Below, one piece after another: positions 27,574 through 36,581 of a stretch of 64,000 bases of DNA (positions are counted from its first letter, which is position 1; each line of letters opens with the position of its first letter). The position numbers were made by a program, and so were the translations under genes. Origin of the DNA: Sinorhizobium terangae (lineage in GTDB: Bacteria > Pseudomonadota > Alphaproteobacteria > Rhizobiales > Rhizobiaceae); assembly GCF_009601505.1 (NCBI RefSeq), contig NZ_WITC01000124.1, positions 1-64,000 on the forward strand. Reading direction: 5' to 3'. The notes beneath the pieces were generated by a model, which searched no databases, was not told the DNA's origin, and was given only the letters and a program-made list of their open reading frames with translations.

Positions 27574-28590
27574 ATGAGCCGCGACGCACTGAAAACCCTA
27601 TTTCACCCTTTCGACACCGGCGTCATCGATCCGCCGGGTGAGGACGAACGCGTGCTCTTTCTCGGGGCCGAGGCGGGCTACAGGCTGCCGCAGGACTTTT
27701 CCGCCTCGATCGCTGCCGTGCAGCCTCTAAGGTCGCTCTATCGCGCGCTGGAAGCGGCACGCGCCAACGTGACTCCGCTCGCCGAGGGCGACGAGTATGA
27801 CGCCGCGCTGGTGCTCTGTGGCAAGCACAAGGGCGAAAACGAGGATCGGATCGCCGAGGCGCTCAAGCGCACCCGCGCTGGCGCATTGGTCGTGGTTGCA
27901 GGCGGCAAGGAGGACGGGATCCAGCCGCTGCGCAAGAAGATCGGCAAGTTCGGCTGGGACGGGGACTCGCTGCCGAAATATCATGGCGTCGCCTTCTGGT
28001 TCACCCGGCCAGAAGACGTGTCGGAGGCCGTGTCCCAGCTTGCCAAAGTACCGGTGCGTGTCGACGGCCTGTTCGAGGCGTCGCCTGGCATGTTCTCGCA
28101 CGATCGGGTGGATCCCGGTTCGGAGCTTCTTGCCTCGCGGCTCCCCAAGGATTTTACCGGCCACGCGGCCGATTTCGGTGCCGGCTGGGGCTATCTTTCG
28201 GTGATGCTCGCCCACGCCTCGCCGGGCGTGAAGGGCATCGATCTCTTCGAGGCGGACTATGAAGCGCTGGAGGCCGCGCGCGTCAACATGATGGCGAACG
28301 CCCCCTCGATACCGGCCCGTTTCTATTGGCACGACCTCACCAGTGAGGAGACGCGCGACAAATACGACCTGATCGTCATGAACCCGCCCTTCCACGAGGG
28401 GCACGCCGCAGAGCCGTCGCTCGGTGCCGGGATCATCAGATCGGCCACCAAAGCCCTGAAGCACGGCGGCAGGCTGATGCTGGTCGCCAATCGCGGTCTG
28501 CCCTACGAGCAGGTTCTCGCGGAAAACTTCAAGGAGAGCGGCGAGACCTGCCGCAATGCACGCTTCAAGGTTCTCTGGGCGAAGCGCTAG
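27574..28590 (+). CDS. RsmC-like class I SAM-dependent rRNA methyltransferase
   Basis: A 338-residue protein with the two-domain plan of RsmC. The N-terminal half is a degenerate methyltransferase-like domain. The C-terminal half has the SAM-binding loop DFGAGWGYLSVML and the catalytic motif NPPFHEGH, which is typical of exocyclic-amine methylation of guanine or adenine. RsmC makes m2G1207 in 16S rRNA; this assignment is likely but other N2-guanine targets are possible. The ATG at 27574 lies just after the repeat; the longer frame reads through the repeat and is not likely to be real. Confidence 0.85.
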   Translation: MSRDALKTLFHPFDTGVIDPPGEDERVLFLGAEAGYRLPQDFSASIAAVQPLRSLYRALEAARANVTPLAEGDEYDAALVLCGKHKGENEDRIAEALKRTRAGALVVVAGGKEDGIQPLRKKIGKFGWDGDSLPKYHGVAFWFTRPEDVSEAVSQLAKVPVRVDGLFEASPGMFSHDRVDPGSELLASRLPKDFTGHAADFGAGWGYLSVMLAHASPGVKGIDLFEADYEALEAARVNMMANAPSIPARFYWHDLTSEETRDKYDLIVMNPPFHEGHAAEPSLGAGIIRSATKALKHGGRLMLVANRGLPYEQVLAENFKESGETCRNARFKVLWAKR

Positions 28591-28734
28591 CGTTCAAAGA
28601 GTTAGCGTCCAGATGAATGTACACGCTCCGGAGAGCGCCGTCGCTTGCCGCGACGCGCCGTTTCCAGTTGCCAGCAAGGACGATCAGGAACACCATGGCC
28701 GGGTCGGTGCGTCTTTGCAGGAGAGGAGCAGGCG

Positions 28735-28977
28735 ATGGGATTTGGACCCGCTCGACCCCCTATGATGGAAGATGTTGAAGAGGTCATTGCGCGCGATATC
28801 AAGCATGCCGAGGGACATGGCGCGACGTCGGAAGTTCCGCTCCCGTTCCTCCGCAAACTCTATCGCGTGCCGCTTGCGCCGGGAAGGCTGCGACACATGC
28901 GTGGCGCGACAGCCATTGTTGGCCTCGCGCTCCTGGCCGTTCTTTTCGGATTGATCTGGGGCTGGACGGCGGCCTGA
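28735..28977 (+). CDS. Small membrane protein of unknown function
   Basis: An 80-residue protein with a hydrophilic N-terminal half (MEDVEEVIARDIKHAEGHG) and one C-terminal membrane helix (GATAIVGLALLAVLFGLIWG). A strong ribosome site (GGAGAGGAG) lies just before the ATG, which supports translation. It lies between the methyltransferase and the convergent fabI. I do not recognise the family. Because the gene is short, conservation of the reading frame in relatives would be the deciding evidence. Confidence 0.6.
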   Translation: MGFGPARPPMMEDVEEVIARDIKHAEGHGATSEVPLPFLRKLYRVPLAPGRLRHMRGATAIVGLALLAVLFGLIWGWTAA

Positions 28978-29059
28978 TCCGGGTTCGGGCAATTCAGGAA
29001 AAGTGTGTGGTGGCTTTCCGTGCGGAAGTACGTCTGGTGAGTAACCCGGATCGGCTGTC

Positions 29060-29866
29060 TTACTCCACGTCGGCGGTGCGCAATGCCTCGAGCGTCGGCA
29101 TGGAGGTGATGTTGTAGCCGGAATCCACATAGTGGATTTCGCCGGTGACGCCGCGCGAAAGATCGGAGAGAAGGTAGAGCGCCGAATTGCCGACATCGTC
29201 GATCGTCACCGTGCGGCGCAGCGGCGAATTCTTCTGCTGCCAGGACAGCATCGCGCGGGCGTCCGAGATGCCGGCGCCGGCGAGCGTACGGATCGGCCCG
29301 GCCGAGATCGCGTTGACGCGGATGCCGCGGGTGCCGTAGTCGGCCGCGAGATAGCGCACCGAGGCTTCGAGCGCCGCCTTGGCAACGCCCATCACATTGT
29401 AGTTCGGCATGACCCGCGTCGAGCCGCCATAGGTGAGCGTCAGCATCGTGCCGCCTTCGTTCATCAGCTCGGCGGCGCGCTTGGCGATCTCGGTGAAGGA
29501 GAAGCAGGAGATGACCATGGTGCGGCTGAAATTGTCGCGCGTGGTGTCCGCGTAGAGCCCCTTCAGCTCGTTCTTGTCGGAGAAGCCGATGGCGTGAACG
29601 ACGAAGTCGAGCTTTCCCCAGCGCTCCCTGATGGCGGCGATCACGGCGTCGACCGAGGCGATGTCCTCGACGTCGCAGGGCAGGAGGAAGTCGGAATTGA
29701 CTTCTGCGGCGAGCGGCTTGACCCGCTTGCCTAGCGCTTCGCCCTGATAGGTGAAGGCGAGTTCGGCGCCCTGGGCGGCGAGCGCCTTCGAGATTCCCCA
29801 GGCAATAGAATGGTTGTTGGCCACACCCATGATGAGGCCGCGCTTTCCGTTCATCAGTCCGTTCAT
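29060..29866 (-). CDS. fabI: Enoyl-[acyl-carrier-protein] reductase (FabI)
   Basis: A 268-residue SDR-type enzyme. The nucleotide loop is GLIMGVANNHSIAWGI, which is characteristic of FabI. The active-site tyrosine and lysine are in the YNVMGVAKAALE segment, Tyr-x6-Lys. It reduces the trans-2-enoyl-ACP with NADH in the last step of each elongation cycle. It is the third gene of fabA-fabB-fabI and follows fabB after 4 bp, so it is cotranscribed. Rhizobia often carry two FabI copies; this is the one linked to fabAB. Confidence 0.94.
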   Translation of the reverse strand: MNGLMNGKRGLIMGVANNHSIAWGISKALAAQGAELAFTYQGEALGKRVKPLAAEVNSDFLLPCDVEDIASVDAVIAAIRERWGKLDFVVHAIGFSDKNELKGLYADTTRDNFSRTMVISCFSFTEIAKRAAELMNEGGTMLTLTYGGSTRVMPNYNVMGVAKAALEASVRYLAADYGTRGIRVNAISAGPIRTLAGAGISDARAMLSWQQKNSPLRRTVTIDDVGNSALYLLSDLSRGVTGEIHYVDSGYNITSMPTLEALRTADVE

Positions 29867-29870
29867 TGTG

Positions 29871-31091
29871 TTATCCGTTGTAGCGCTGGAAGACGAGCGT
29901 GGCGTTGGTGCCGCCGAAACCGAAGGAGTTCGAAAGAACCGTGTCGATCTTGGCGTTGTCGATCCGCTTGCGAACGATCGGTACGCCTTCGAACTCCGGG
30001 TCGAGCTCGCTGATATGCGCGCTTTCGCCGATGAAACCGGCCTGCATCATCAACAGGCCGTAGATCGATTCCTGGACGCCGGCAGCGCCCAGCGAATGGC
30101 CCGTGAGAGATTTGGTCGACTGGATATGCGGCATCCTTTCGCCGAAGACTTCGCGAATGGCGCCGATTTCCTTGGAGTCGCCGACTGGCGTCGAGGTTCC
30201 GTGGGTGTTGATGTAGTCGATGTCGCCCTTCACGGTCGCGAGCGCCTGGCGCATGCAGCGCACGGCGCCCTCACCGGACGGGGCAACCATGTCGTAACCA
30301 TCGGAGGTTGCGCCATAGCCGACGATCTCGGCATAGATCTTGGCGCCGCGGGCCTTGGCACGCTCCAGCTCCTCGAGCACCAGAACGCCAGCGCCGCCGG
30401 CAATCACGAAGCCGTCGCGGTTGGCGTCATAGGCGCGCGAGGCCGAGGACGGCGTATCGTTGAACTTCGAGGACATCGCGCCCATGGCATCGAAGAGGTT
30501 CGACATGGTCCAGTCGAGATCCTCGTGGCCGCCTGCGAACATCACGTCCTGCTTGCCCCACTGGATCATTTCTGCGGCATTGCCGATGCAATGCGCCGAG
30601 GTCGAGCAGGCGGACGAGATCGAGTAGTTGACGCCATGGATCTGGAACCAGGTCGCAAGCGTGGCCGAGGCCGTCGAGGACATCGCCTTCGGCACCGCGA
30701 AGGGGCCGATGCGCTTGGGGCTCGTGTTCTTGCGCGTGACGTCGGCAGCCTCGACGATGGTGCGGGTCGAAGGACCGCCCGAGCCCATGATGATGCCGGT
30801 GCGTTCGTTGGTGATGTCGCCGGCTTCAAGCCCGGAATCTGCGATTGCCTGCTTCATCGCCACGTGATTCCAGGCGCCGCCCTGCGACAGGAAGCGCATG
30901 GCACGCCGGTCGACGAGGTCGGTCGGGTCGAGCGTGGGTGCCCCCCAGACATGGCACTTGAAGCCATTCTCGGCGAAATCGGGCGAATACGTGATGCCCG
31001 ATTTCGCATCGCGCAGCGATGCCGTGACTTCCTCGGCATTGTTACCGATCGAGGAAACGATGCCGAGGCCCGTGACAACAACCCGTCTCAT
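29871..31091 (-). CDS. fabB: 3-oxoacyl-[acyl-carrier-protein] synthase I (FabB)
   Basis: A 406-residue condensing enzyme. The active-site Cys is in [12 protein letters not shown], and the two catalytic histidines are in [11 protein letters not shown] and [12 protein letters not shown]. FabB elongates the cis-3-decenoyl intermediate made by FabA and so commits carbon to unsaturated fatty acids. It sits between fabA (48 bp upstream) and fabI (4 bp downstream) on the minus strand. The start [16 protein letters not shown] is the standard one. Confidence 0.95.
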   Translation of the reverse strand: MRRVVVTGLGIVSSIGNNAEEVTASLRDAKSGITYSPDFAENGFKCHVWGAPTLDPTDLVDRRAMRFLSQGGAWNHVAMKQAIADSGLEAGDITNERTGIIMGSGGPSTRTIVEAADVTRKNTSPKRIGPFAVPKAMSSTASATLATWFQIHGVNYSISSACSTSAHCIGNAAEMIQWGKQDVMFAGGHEDLDWTMSNLFDAMGAMSSKFNDTPSSASRAYDANRDGFVIAGGAGVLVLEELERAKARGAKIYAEIVGYGATSDGYDMVAPSGEGAVRCMRQALATVKGDIDYINTHGTSTPVGDSKEIGAIREVFGERMPHIQSTKSLTGHSLGAAGVQESIYGLLMMQAGFIGESAHISELDPEFEGVPIVRKRIDNAKIDTVLSNSFGFGGTNATLVFQRYNG

Positions 31092-31138
31092 GGTAATGAC
31101 CTTTTCTTAACTTGAACCCGTCCTGGCCTTTTTGCGGC

Positions 31139-31654
31139 TCAGTCGGCCTTTTCCTGGAAAAGACCGACCCTGAGGTCGCTGGCCTTGTAGATCACTTCGC
31201 CATCGGCCTTCATCCAGCCGTCGGCAATGCCGAGCACCAGGCGGCCGCGCATCACGCGCTTGAAGTCGATGCCGTATTCGACCAGCTTGGTCTTTGGCGT
31301 CACCATACCTGTGAATTTCACCTCGCCGGTGGAGATCGCTCGGCCCTTGCCGGGCTCGCCGAGCCAGCCGAGGAAGAATCCCGTCAGCTGCCACATGGCA
31401 TCGAGGCCGAGGCAGCCGGGCATGACGGGGTCGCCCATGAAGTGGCAGGGGAAGAACCAGAGGTCCGGCGTGATGTCGAACTCGGCGCGGATGTAGCCCT
31501 TGTCGTGCGGGCCTCCGGTTTCCGAGATGTCGGTGATGCGGTTGAACATCAGCATCGGCGGCAACGGCAGCTGGGCATTGCCGGGGCCAAACATTTCACC
31601 TCGGCCGCAGGTCAGGATTTCCTCATAGCTGAAGCTGGATTGTCTGGTGGTCAT
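31139..31654 (-). CDS. fabA: 3-hydroxydecanoyl-[ACP] dehydratase/isomerase (FabA)
   Basis: A 171-residue hot-dog-fold enzyme. The active-site His and Asp are in [20 protein letters not shown]. The N-terminus [18 protein letters not shown] is the usual FabA start. It dehydrates 3-hydroxydecanoyl-ACP and isomerises the product to the cis-3 form, the branch point to unsaturated fatty acids. It heads the fabA-fabB-fabI operon, divergent from irr across about 390 bp. Confidence 0.95.
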   Translation of the reverse strand: MTTRQSSFSYEEILTCGRGEMFGPGNAQLPLPPMLMFNRITDISETGGPHDKGYIRAEFDITPDLWFFPCHFMGDPVMPGCLGLDAMWQLTGFFLGWLGEPGKGRAISTGEVKFTGMVTPKTKLVEYGIDFKRVMRGRLVLGIADGWMKADGEVIYKASDLRVGLFQEKAD

Positions 31655-32041
31655 GAATGGTTATTTCCCCGAGTGACTGAGTGTTCCCCGACCTGCTTTA
31701 GAGCAAGTTCGGGCTGAATTGAAGCGTGGCCCTGCGCCAATGGCAATCCCGTCTGCCGCAGTTTCCGCTTCGACGATATCCTATAAGGTAGTGCGGATGG
31801 CGGCGAAAACCCGCTTCACTTTTTCTCTCATGCGGCTCTTATTGGCGACATCGTTCCGCCGTCGCTTACAATATGAATGTGGGCACGACCAGAGTTAAAT
31901 GCCAGCCTTCCCCCGCTTTGGGCCGATTTTCAGGCGTTTGCACCCCTGGAAGCTCGGAATCTATTGAAAGCGGCGGCGGCAGAAGTTATATCGCACACGG
32001 ATAATCTGTGAATTTTGGCCAGGATACCGAAACGGCTGCGT
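31655..32041. promoter_or_regulatory. Intergenic region with divergent promoters of fabA and irr
   Basis: 387 bp without a gene. It must hold the fabA operon promoter (minus) and the irr promoter (plus). On the minus strand a TTATAG box lies near 31782. I see no clear FadR-type or Irr-type (ICE) palindrome. Confidence 0.4.
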
Positions 32042-32464
32042 ATGACGAAAGCACCACAAATGTGTTCGCAGGAGAGGCTGCGCAATTCGGGCTTGCGCCC
32101 GACACGCCAGCGCGTCGCGCTTGCGGATCTCATTTTCGCAAAGGGCGACCGTCATTTGACCGTCGAGGAACTGCACGAAGAGGCGGTCGAGGCCGGCGTC
32201 CCGGTTTCGCTTGCCACCGTCTACAACACGCTTCACCAGTTCACCGAAGCGGGCATGATCCGCGTGCTGGCGGTCGAGAGCGCCAAGACCTATTTCGACA
32301 CCAACGTGTCCGACCATCATCATTTCTTCGTCGAAGGGCAGAATGAGGTGCTCGACATTCCGGTGAGCAATATCCAGATCGACAATCTTCCGGAGCCTCC
32401 GGAAGGCATGGAAATCTCCCATGTCGATGTCGTGGTCCGCCTGCGTCGCAAGTCCGATCGCTGA
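32042..32464 (+). CDS. irr: Iron response regulator Irr (Fur family)
   Basis: A 140-residue protein with a Fur-type winged helix (RNSGLRPTRQRVALADLIF, then VPVSLATVYNTLHQFTEAG) and a C-terminal dimerisation domain. The segment TNVSDHHHFF has the HHH motif used by rhizobial Irr to bind heme. The N-terminal GCPW heme motif of Bradyrhizobium Irr is absent, as in other Sinorhizobium-type proteins. Irr represses heme and iron-using genes when iron is low. I start at ATG 32042; a TTG at 32015 gives a longer, less likely form. It is divergent from fabA. Confidence 0.93.
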   Translation: MTKAPQMCSQERLRNSGLRPTRQRVALADLIFAKGDRHLTVEELHEEAVEAGVPVSLATVYNTLHQFTEAGMIRVLAVESAKTYFDTNVSDHHHFFVEGQNEVLDIPVSNIQIDNLPEPPEGMEISHVDVVVRLRRKSDR

Positions 32465-32521
32465 CCACAGGAACGACGCCGCGTCCGTCGGACGCCGAAG
32501 GCCCCGGGATATCCAAGACTT

Positions 32522-33157
32522 CTACATCACGTCGTTCGGGTGGCGACCGGGGCCGGCCTTGCCGGTCGGCAGCGTCCAGCCATAGCGCAACGCGCCGCCG
32601 CGAACCGCGAAGGCCGAGAGCACGCCGATCGCGGAGGTCGCTGCGAGCGGCATGCCGATCACCGTCGCCAGAACGAAGGCCCCGGCGCCGACAAGGGCCG
32701 CGGTGACGTAGATTTCCGGTCTCAAGAGCACGGAGGGCTCGCCGGCGAGCAGATCGCGCAGGATGCCGCCGAAGGTCGCCGTCAGGATGCCGGTGACCAC
32801 CGCGACGGTCGGCGAGCCAGTGGCGGCCAACCCCTTCGCAGCGCCCATGACGCAATAGGCCGAAAGGCCGATCGCATCGAGCCACACAAGCACGCGGTAG
32901 CGAGACTCGAAGCGGTGGGATGTGAGGAACACCAAGAACCCGACCGAGGCACAGATGATGAGATAGGCCGGGTTCAACACCCAGAACACCGGTGTCGCGC
33001 CCAGGATCACGTCGCGCATCGTGCCGCCGCCAATGCCGGTGACCGATGCCAGGAACAGATAGCCAATGATATCGAGTTGTTTGCGCGATGCCGAAAGCGC
33101 ACCTGTCGCCGCGAAGACGGCCACGCCGGCATAGTCAAGAATTTCGAGGATCGGCAT
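32522..33157 (-). CDS. TRIC / YicG-family (UPF0126) membrane channel protein
   Basis: A 211-residue membrane protein with two tandem UPF0126 units, about seven helices in all. The first has DYAGVAVFAATGALSASRK and GTMRDVILG; the second repeats the pattern with DAIGLSAYCVMGAAKGLA and GGILRDLLAGEPSVLL. Bacterial TRIC homologues form trimeric cation channels with K+ selectivity. The repeated GG(T/I)xRDxLxG motif is the family hallmark. It is convergent with irr and has no operon partner. Confidence 0.88.
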   Translation of the reverse strand: MPILEILDYAGVAVFAATGALSASRKQLDIIGYLFLASVTGIGGGTMRDVILGATPVFWVLNPAYLIICASVGFLVFLTSHRFESRYRVLVWLDAIGLSAYCVMGAAKGLAATGSPTVAVVTGILTATFGGILRDLLAGEPSVLLRPEIYVTAALVGAGAFVLATVIGMPLAATSAIGVLSAFAVRGGALRYGWTLPTGKAGPGRHPNDVM

Positions 33158-33290
33158 GGGTACTCCGCTCTGGACTGCGCCGAGCCCGGGTTGACGCTAT
33201 CCGCGATCATTAGCGCAACGCCGGGAATAAGTCAGCGGGGCGGAAGGCCCAAGGATATGACAGAGCGAGTTGAGGATCTTGCTCCTCACC

Positions 33291-33390
33291 CTACAGCGCC
33301 GCGCGTCTTATCAGACGCGCAAAGGACGCTGTAGCACTTTGAATTGCTGCATGTTTCCTTAAATCGGCTACGATTTAAGGAAACATGCAG
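33291..33390 (-). repeat. Two-hairpin intergenic repeat R1, copy 4
   Basis: The clearest copy. Hairpin 2 comes first on this strand, with CTACAGCG/CGCTGTAG outside and GCGCGTCT/AGACGCGC inside. Then comes the linker CACTTTGAATTG. Hairpin 1 is a perfect 18-bp stem, GCATGTTTCCTTAAATCG and its complement. A further CCCGCAGGCGGGAG hairpin follows at about 33400. The rest of the gap 33158-33455 shows nothing else. Confidence 0.9.
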
Positions 33391-33455
33391 TAGCCCTCTC
33401 CCCGCAGGCGGGAGAGGGGACTTAGAGGGCGCTCACCGCGATCTATCGCAAAAGC

Positions 33456-34241
33456 CTATCGTGGCAGGATCGTCTGCGTCCGGCCAAGCAGATAGTAGGC
33501 AAGCAGTCCGGTCCATTCCTTGGCGGCGGTCGTCGTCAGTTGCGCATTGAGTGAGGGCTGGGTGAAGTCGACGCCGAGCTTCACCTTGCCGCTCGTCCGA
33601 TAGTCCGTCGGCCAAGGCATCACGTCGATGCCGAACGAACGGAAGAGGCCGATCGAGCGCGGCATGTGGTAGGCCGAGGTGACAAGCGCGCAGTGCTCCA
33701 TTTGGTTCGCGCCCAACAAATCCTTGGTGTTGCGCGCATTCTCGAAGGTGGTGCGCGAGTTTTCCTCGCGGACGAGACGATCAGGCGCGATACCGAACGC
33801 GTCGAAGAACGGCCGCGAGAGCTCCGCGTCGCCTGCATAGCCACCGCTCAACGAACCGTCTCCGCCCGACACGAGGATGCGCGCGGCAGGATAGGCCCTG
33901 GCAAGCCGGGCGGTCTCGACGAAGCGCTCCGCCGCCTGGTTGAGTTCGATGCCGCCGCGCCCATCGATCACCACGTTCTCGAAGGCGCCGCCAAGCACGA
34001 TGATGCAGGTAAGCTCCGCCGGCGGGGAGGGGCGGGGAAACCGGTCTTCGAGGATCTGCAGGAAGTAAGAGCCTGTTGTCGTGAACAGGGTCAGGAACAG
34101 CACCATGAGGCCAAGCGAGCCGAAAACGCCGCCGATGCGTGCGCGGCCCAGCAGCGCCAGCAGAAAGCCGATCAGGACGCTGAAGAAGGCGAGGGAGAGC
34201 GGCTGGGCAAGGAGCCAGAAGATTTTGGAGACGAGGAACAT
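33456..34241 (-). CDS. YdcF/SanA-type DUF218 membrane protein
   Basis: A 261-residue protein with two N-terminal helices (about 8-30 and 38-60) and a DUF218 domain. The domain starts at CIIVLGGAFENVVID, followed by ARILVSGGDGSLSGG and VREENSRTTFENARNTKDLL; CALVTSAYHMPRSIGLFRSF is the fourth motif. ElyC and SanA of this family affect cell-envelope integrity or peptidoglycan precursor metabolism; which role applies here is unknown. It has no operon partner, and an R1 repeat lies downstream. Confidence 0.85.
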   Translation of the reverse strand: MFLVSKIFWLLAQPLSLAFFSVLIGFLLALLGRARIGGVFGSLGLMVLFLTLFTTTGSYFLQILEDRFPRPSPPAELTCIIVLGGAFENVVIDGRGGIELNQAAERFVETARLARAYPAARILVSGGDGSLSGGYAGDAELSRPFFDAFGIAPDRLVREENSRTTFENARNTKDLLGANQMEHCALVTSAYHMPRSIGLFRSFGIDVMPWPTDYRTSGKVKLGVDFTQPSLNAQLTTTAAKEWTGLLAYYLLGRTQTILPR

Positions 34242-34282
34242 CGGACCCTTGTTCTCCAGTGTCGCTGGTTAAGATTTTGTGA

Positions 34283-34405
34283 ATGCATCAACCGCGCAAT
34301 CGGGCGGACATCCGGCACTACGCTTTGGACGGCATCCGTCTCGGCGACGTTGTGCTGACCAGAGGTCTCGTCGAGCGCGCGCTCGCGCTCGGTGTCAGAT
34401 CACCC
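34283..34405 (+). pseudogene. Possible gene remnant, 5' fragment
   Basis: A short plus-strand frame begins MHQPRNRADIRHYALDGIRL and continues with GDVVLTRGLVERALALGV. The GDVVLTR part recalls the start of YiiX/NlpC-type permuted papain proteins (LRPGDILLTR). The frame then runs into the tail of the molybdopterin gene on the other strand, where coding character stops. I read it as a decayed fragment; chance is a real alternative. Confidence 0.25.
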
Positions 34406-35789
34406 GTGCGGCGACGGAGTGGATCGAGTTGTTGCCGTAGCCCATACGGTTCCACTCGGCGCGCTCAGGCTGGATTCGGCCGCTCATGTCGGTGGCGCGT
34501 GCCCGAACGGCGAGCGGCCCGATCCGATCGAGCCGCGTGATCAACTCCCACCATTGCCATGCCCCCGGCCGCCGTTCGCCCAAGAGTCGTGCCTCGTGCC
34601 ATGGACCGCCGTTCAGGCTTACCTCGACCCGACAGATGCTCCCGGCGCCAGACCAGGCGACGCCGCGGATCGCCGTCTCCCCGCGCGGCAGGCTCTCTCC
34701 TCGATCGGGCGAAGCGATCAGCGCCCGCACATTCATGAGCGTCACCGGCGCGCGCTCGTCGCGCCCGTTCCGCACCCATTCGTACCAGTACTTCTCCGTC
34801 TGATAGTAGGCTTCGCAGGGCTTGTCGCTAACAACGATCTCGGTCAGCCACTTGACGCATGCCACGGCATACCAGCCGGGCACGATCAGCCGCAGCGGAT
34901 AGCCGTGAGGTGACGACAGCGGTTCGCCGTTCATCTCGTAGGCAAGCAGCGCGCCCGCTTCGCGAATCTGGTCGAAGCTGAGGCCGCGTTCGAAACGAAT
35001 CGGCGTATCGTGACCGTCGACGAGCCCGCCGTCCGCGCCGCGGAACGTGAGTTCCGTTGCGCCGGGTCTGAGGCCTGCCCGTTCGAGCACTTCGATCAAG
35101 GGAACGCCGGTCCATTCGGCGGTACTGACGGCGCCCAGGCCCCAGGGTTCGCCCGGCACGGCCGGATCGAACAGGCTGCGGCCGTTACCAGCGCATTCGA
35201 GGGTCACCACGAGACTCTCGGCATGAAGATTGTGAAGGTCCCTCATACGCAGGCTCAGCGGCCTTTCGACCATACCGCCGACCGAGAGGCGATAACTCTC
35301 GCCGTCGAGTTTCGGAATATCGAAGTGGTTGCGCAAGTAGAACCGGCCATTGGGCATCACGGCCCCGCCCGCGAGGTCCCGCACCGATGTCTCGCCGTTC
35401 AGTGGATAGGCGCTATGAACCACAAGTCCCGCCTCGATGGCGTCCTGGCAAGCATCCGCCGGGTCGAGCGATGTGGTTGAAACCTGCGTCGGGTGTGCAT
35501 CGCAGCCGCCGCTCGCCACGACCTCGGCGCAGGTCGATGCCGGCATCACTTCGACCTCGCCGGCTTGCCGGAACGGCGTCAAGAATGCTTGTAGGACGGC
35601 CTCATCCGCCGCCTCGGCGATGAAGAACAGCGAGTGGGCACCGCGGACCACGGCCTCGCCCTTGATGGCCACGCCATGGCGAGCGGCGCTCGGCCGGCTC
35701 AGATGGTTCAGCAGCATCGCGCCCATGGCCGGATCGCGCGCGGGGCACGCTTCGGGCGAATGCTGATGGCGCACGATGAACAAAGGCAT
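34395..35789 (-). CDS. Sulfite oxidase-like molybdopterin-dependent oxidoreductase with extra N-terminal domain
   Basis: A 464-residue protein. Residues about 1-95 form a small domain (MPLFIVRHQHSPEACPA ...) that I do not recognise in this family. Residues 140-330 are the molybdopterin domain; Cys199 in VTLECAGNGRS is the expected molybdenum ligand, and SSPHGYPLRLIVPGWYAVAC is the other hallmark. A Mo-co dimerisation domain (about 350-460) ends the protein. No Tat signal is visible, although many relatives are periplasmic. No partner cytochrome gene is adjacent. Sulfite oxidation is possible but not proven. Confidence 0.8.
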   Translation of the reverse strand: MPLFIVRHQHSPEACPARDPAMGAMLLNHLSRPSAARHGVAIKGEAVVRGAHSLFFIAEAADEAVLQAFLTPFRQAGEVEVMPASTCAEVVASGGCDAHPTQVSTTSLDPADACQDAIEAGLVVHSAYPLNGETSVRDLAGGAVMPNGRFYLRNHFDIPKLDGESYRLSVGGMVERPLSLRMRDLHNLHAESLVVTLECAGNGRSLFDPAVPGEPWGLGAVSTAEWTGVPLIEVLERAGLRPGATELTFRGADGGLVDGHDTPIRFERGLSFDQIREAGALLAYEMNGEPLSSPHGYPLRLIVPGWYAVACVKWLTEIVVSDKPCEAYYQTEKYWYEWVRNGRDERAPVTLMNVRALIASPDRGESLPRGETAIRGVAWSGAGSICRVEVSLNGGPWHEARLLGERRPGAWQWWELITRLDRIGPLAVRARATDMSGRIQPERAEWNRMGYGNNSIHSVAARVI

Positions 35790-36062
35790 TGGGGAACCTC
35801 CATGCTTTGGCGGCGTCTTGCTGCTGCGCCAAACCGCCTGTTGTGGTCTGCAGTGCGTCGATCCCCTCCCGATTTGCCGATCCGGTGCGCCGATGACGCT
35901 GTTTACGATCGCGTTGCCACGCCACGACGGCGGAGATGATGACCCTCATGCCTCTGCTCCCGCCATACCGGACGAGCATCGGCCGCAATATATCACGGCG
36001 CATTTTCACTTTCCTGCGGAAGCGCATGTGAAGATGCCCTGCTTCTTTGCTTTGGGGTTTCC
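35790..36062. other. Intergenic region upstream of the molybdopterin gene
   Basis: About 270 bp up to an R1 repeat. GGAGG lies just before the molybdopterin start. I see no other gene; short frames here lack ribosome sites and family resemblance. Confidence 0.35.
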
Positions 36063-36163
36063 TAAAGCGCCGTGTGTCTTTTCAGGCGCACAAAGGACGC
36101 TGCAGCACTTCAATTGCTGCATGTTTTGTCCTCAGATCGGGTACGATTTAAGGAAACATGCAG
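36063..36163 (-). repeat. Two-hairpin intergenic repeat R1, copy 5
   Basis: Hairpin 2 has the inner stem GTGTCT/AGGCGCAC with G-U pairs; the linker is CACTTCAATTG (one base shorter); hairpin 1 is CATGTTTTGTCCTCAGATCG with a less perfect partner. The gap 36164-36308 before tRNA-Ala shows nothing further. Confidence 0.8.
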
Positions 36164-36308
36164 TAAGACTGCCCATCGCGGCCGGCGCATTGCGAGCATC
36201 GATCGGTAGGTCGTCGGACGCCGTTTTTCGCTCTCGCGCGTCCCTGCACGCAAGACCGGTCACATGCCGATTGTCATCTGGGTAGATTATTGGGATGCAA
36301 AGAAGGTT

Positions 36309-36384
<76 letters not shown>

Positions 36385-36581
36385 ATCAGGGTCCGGCAGT
36401 GCCGGTTCCGGGAAGATCGTCGGGCGTTGTGTCCGGCGAGTGGCGGCTTATTACTTCTGCTTTTTGCAGATGGCAAGCCGAAAATTTATGGCCGGTGCGA
36501 TTTATTTTCTCTTCCGGCCGTCTGCCCCGGCCGCCGCATAGTCTCGCGGCCGAAGCGGCTTTTGTCCGTCTTTTGAAACGC

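Noticed and set aside
31697-31710. Possible Irr box TTTAGAGCAAGTTC upstream of fabA
   Set aside because: Only a loose match to the iron control element palindrome; the second half-site is poor.
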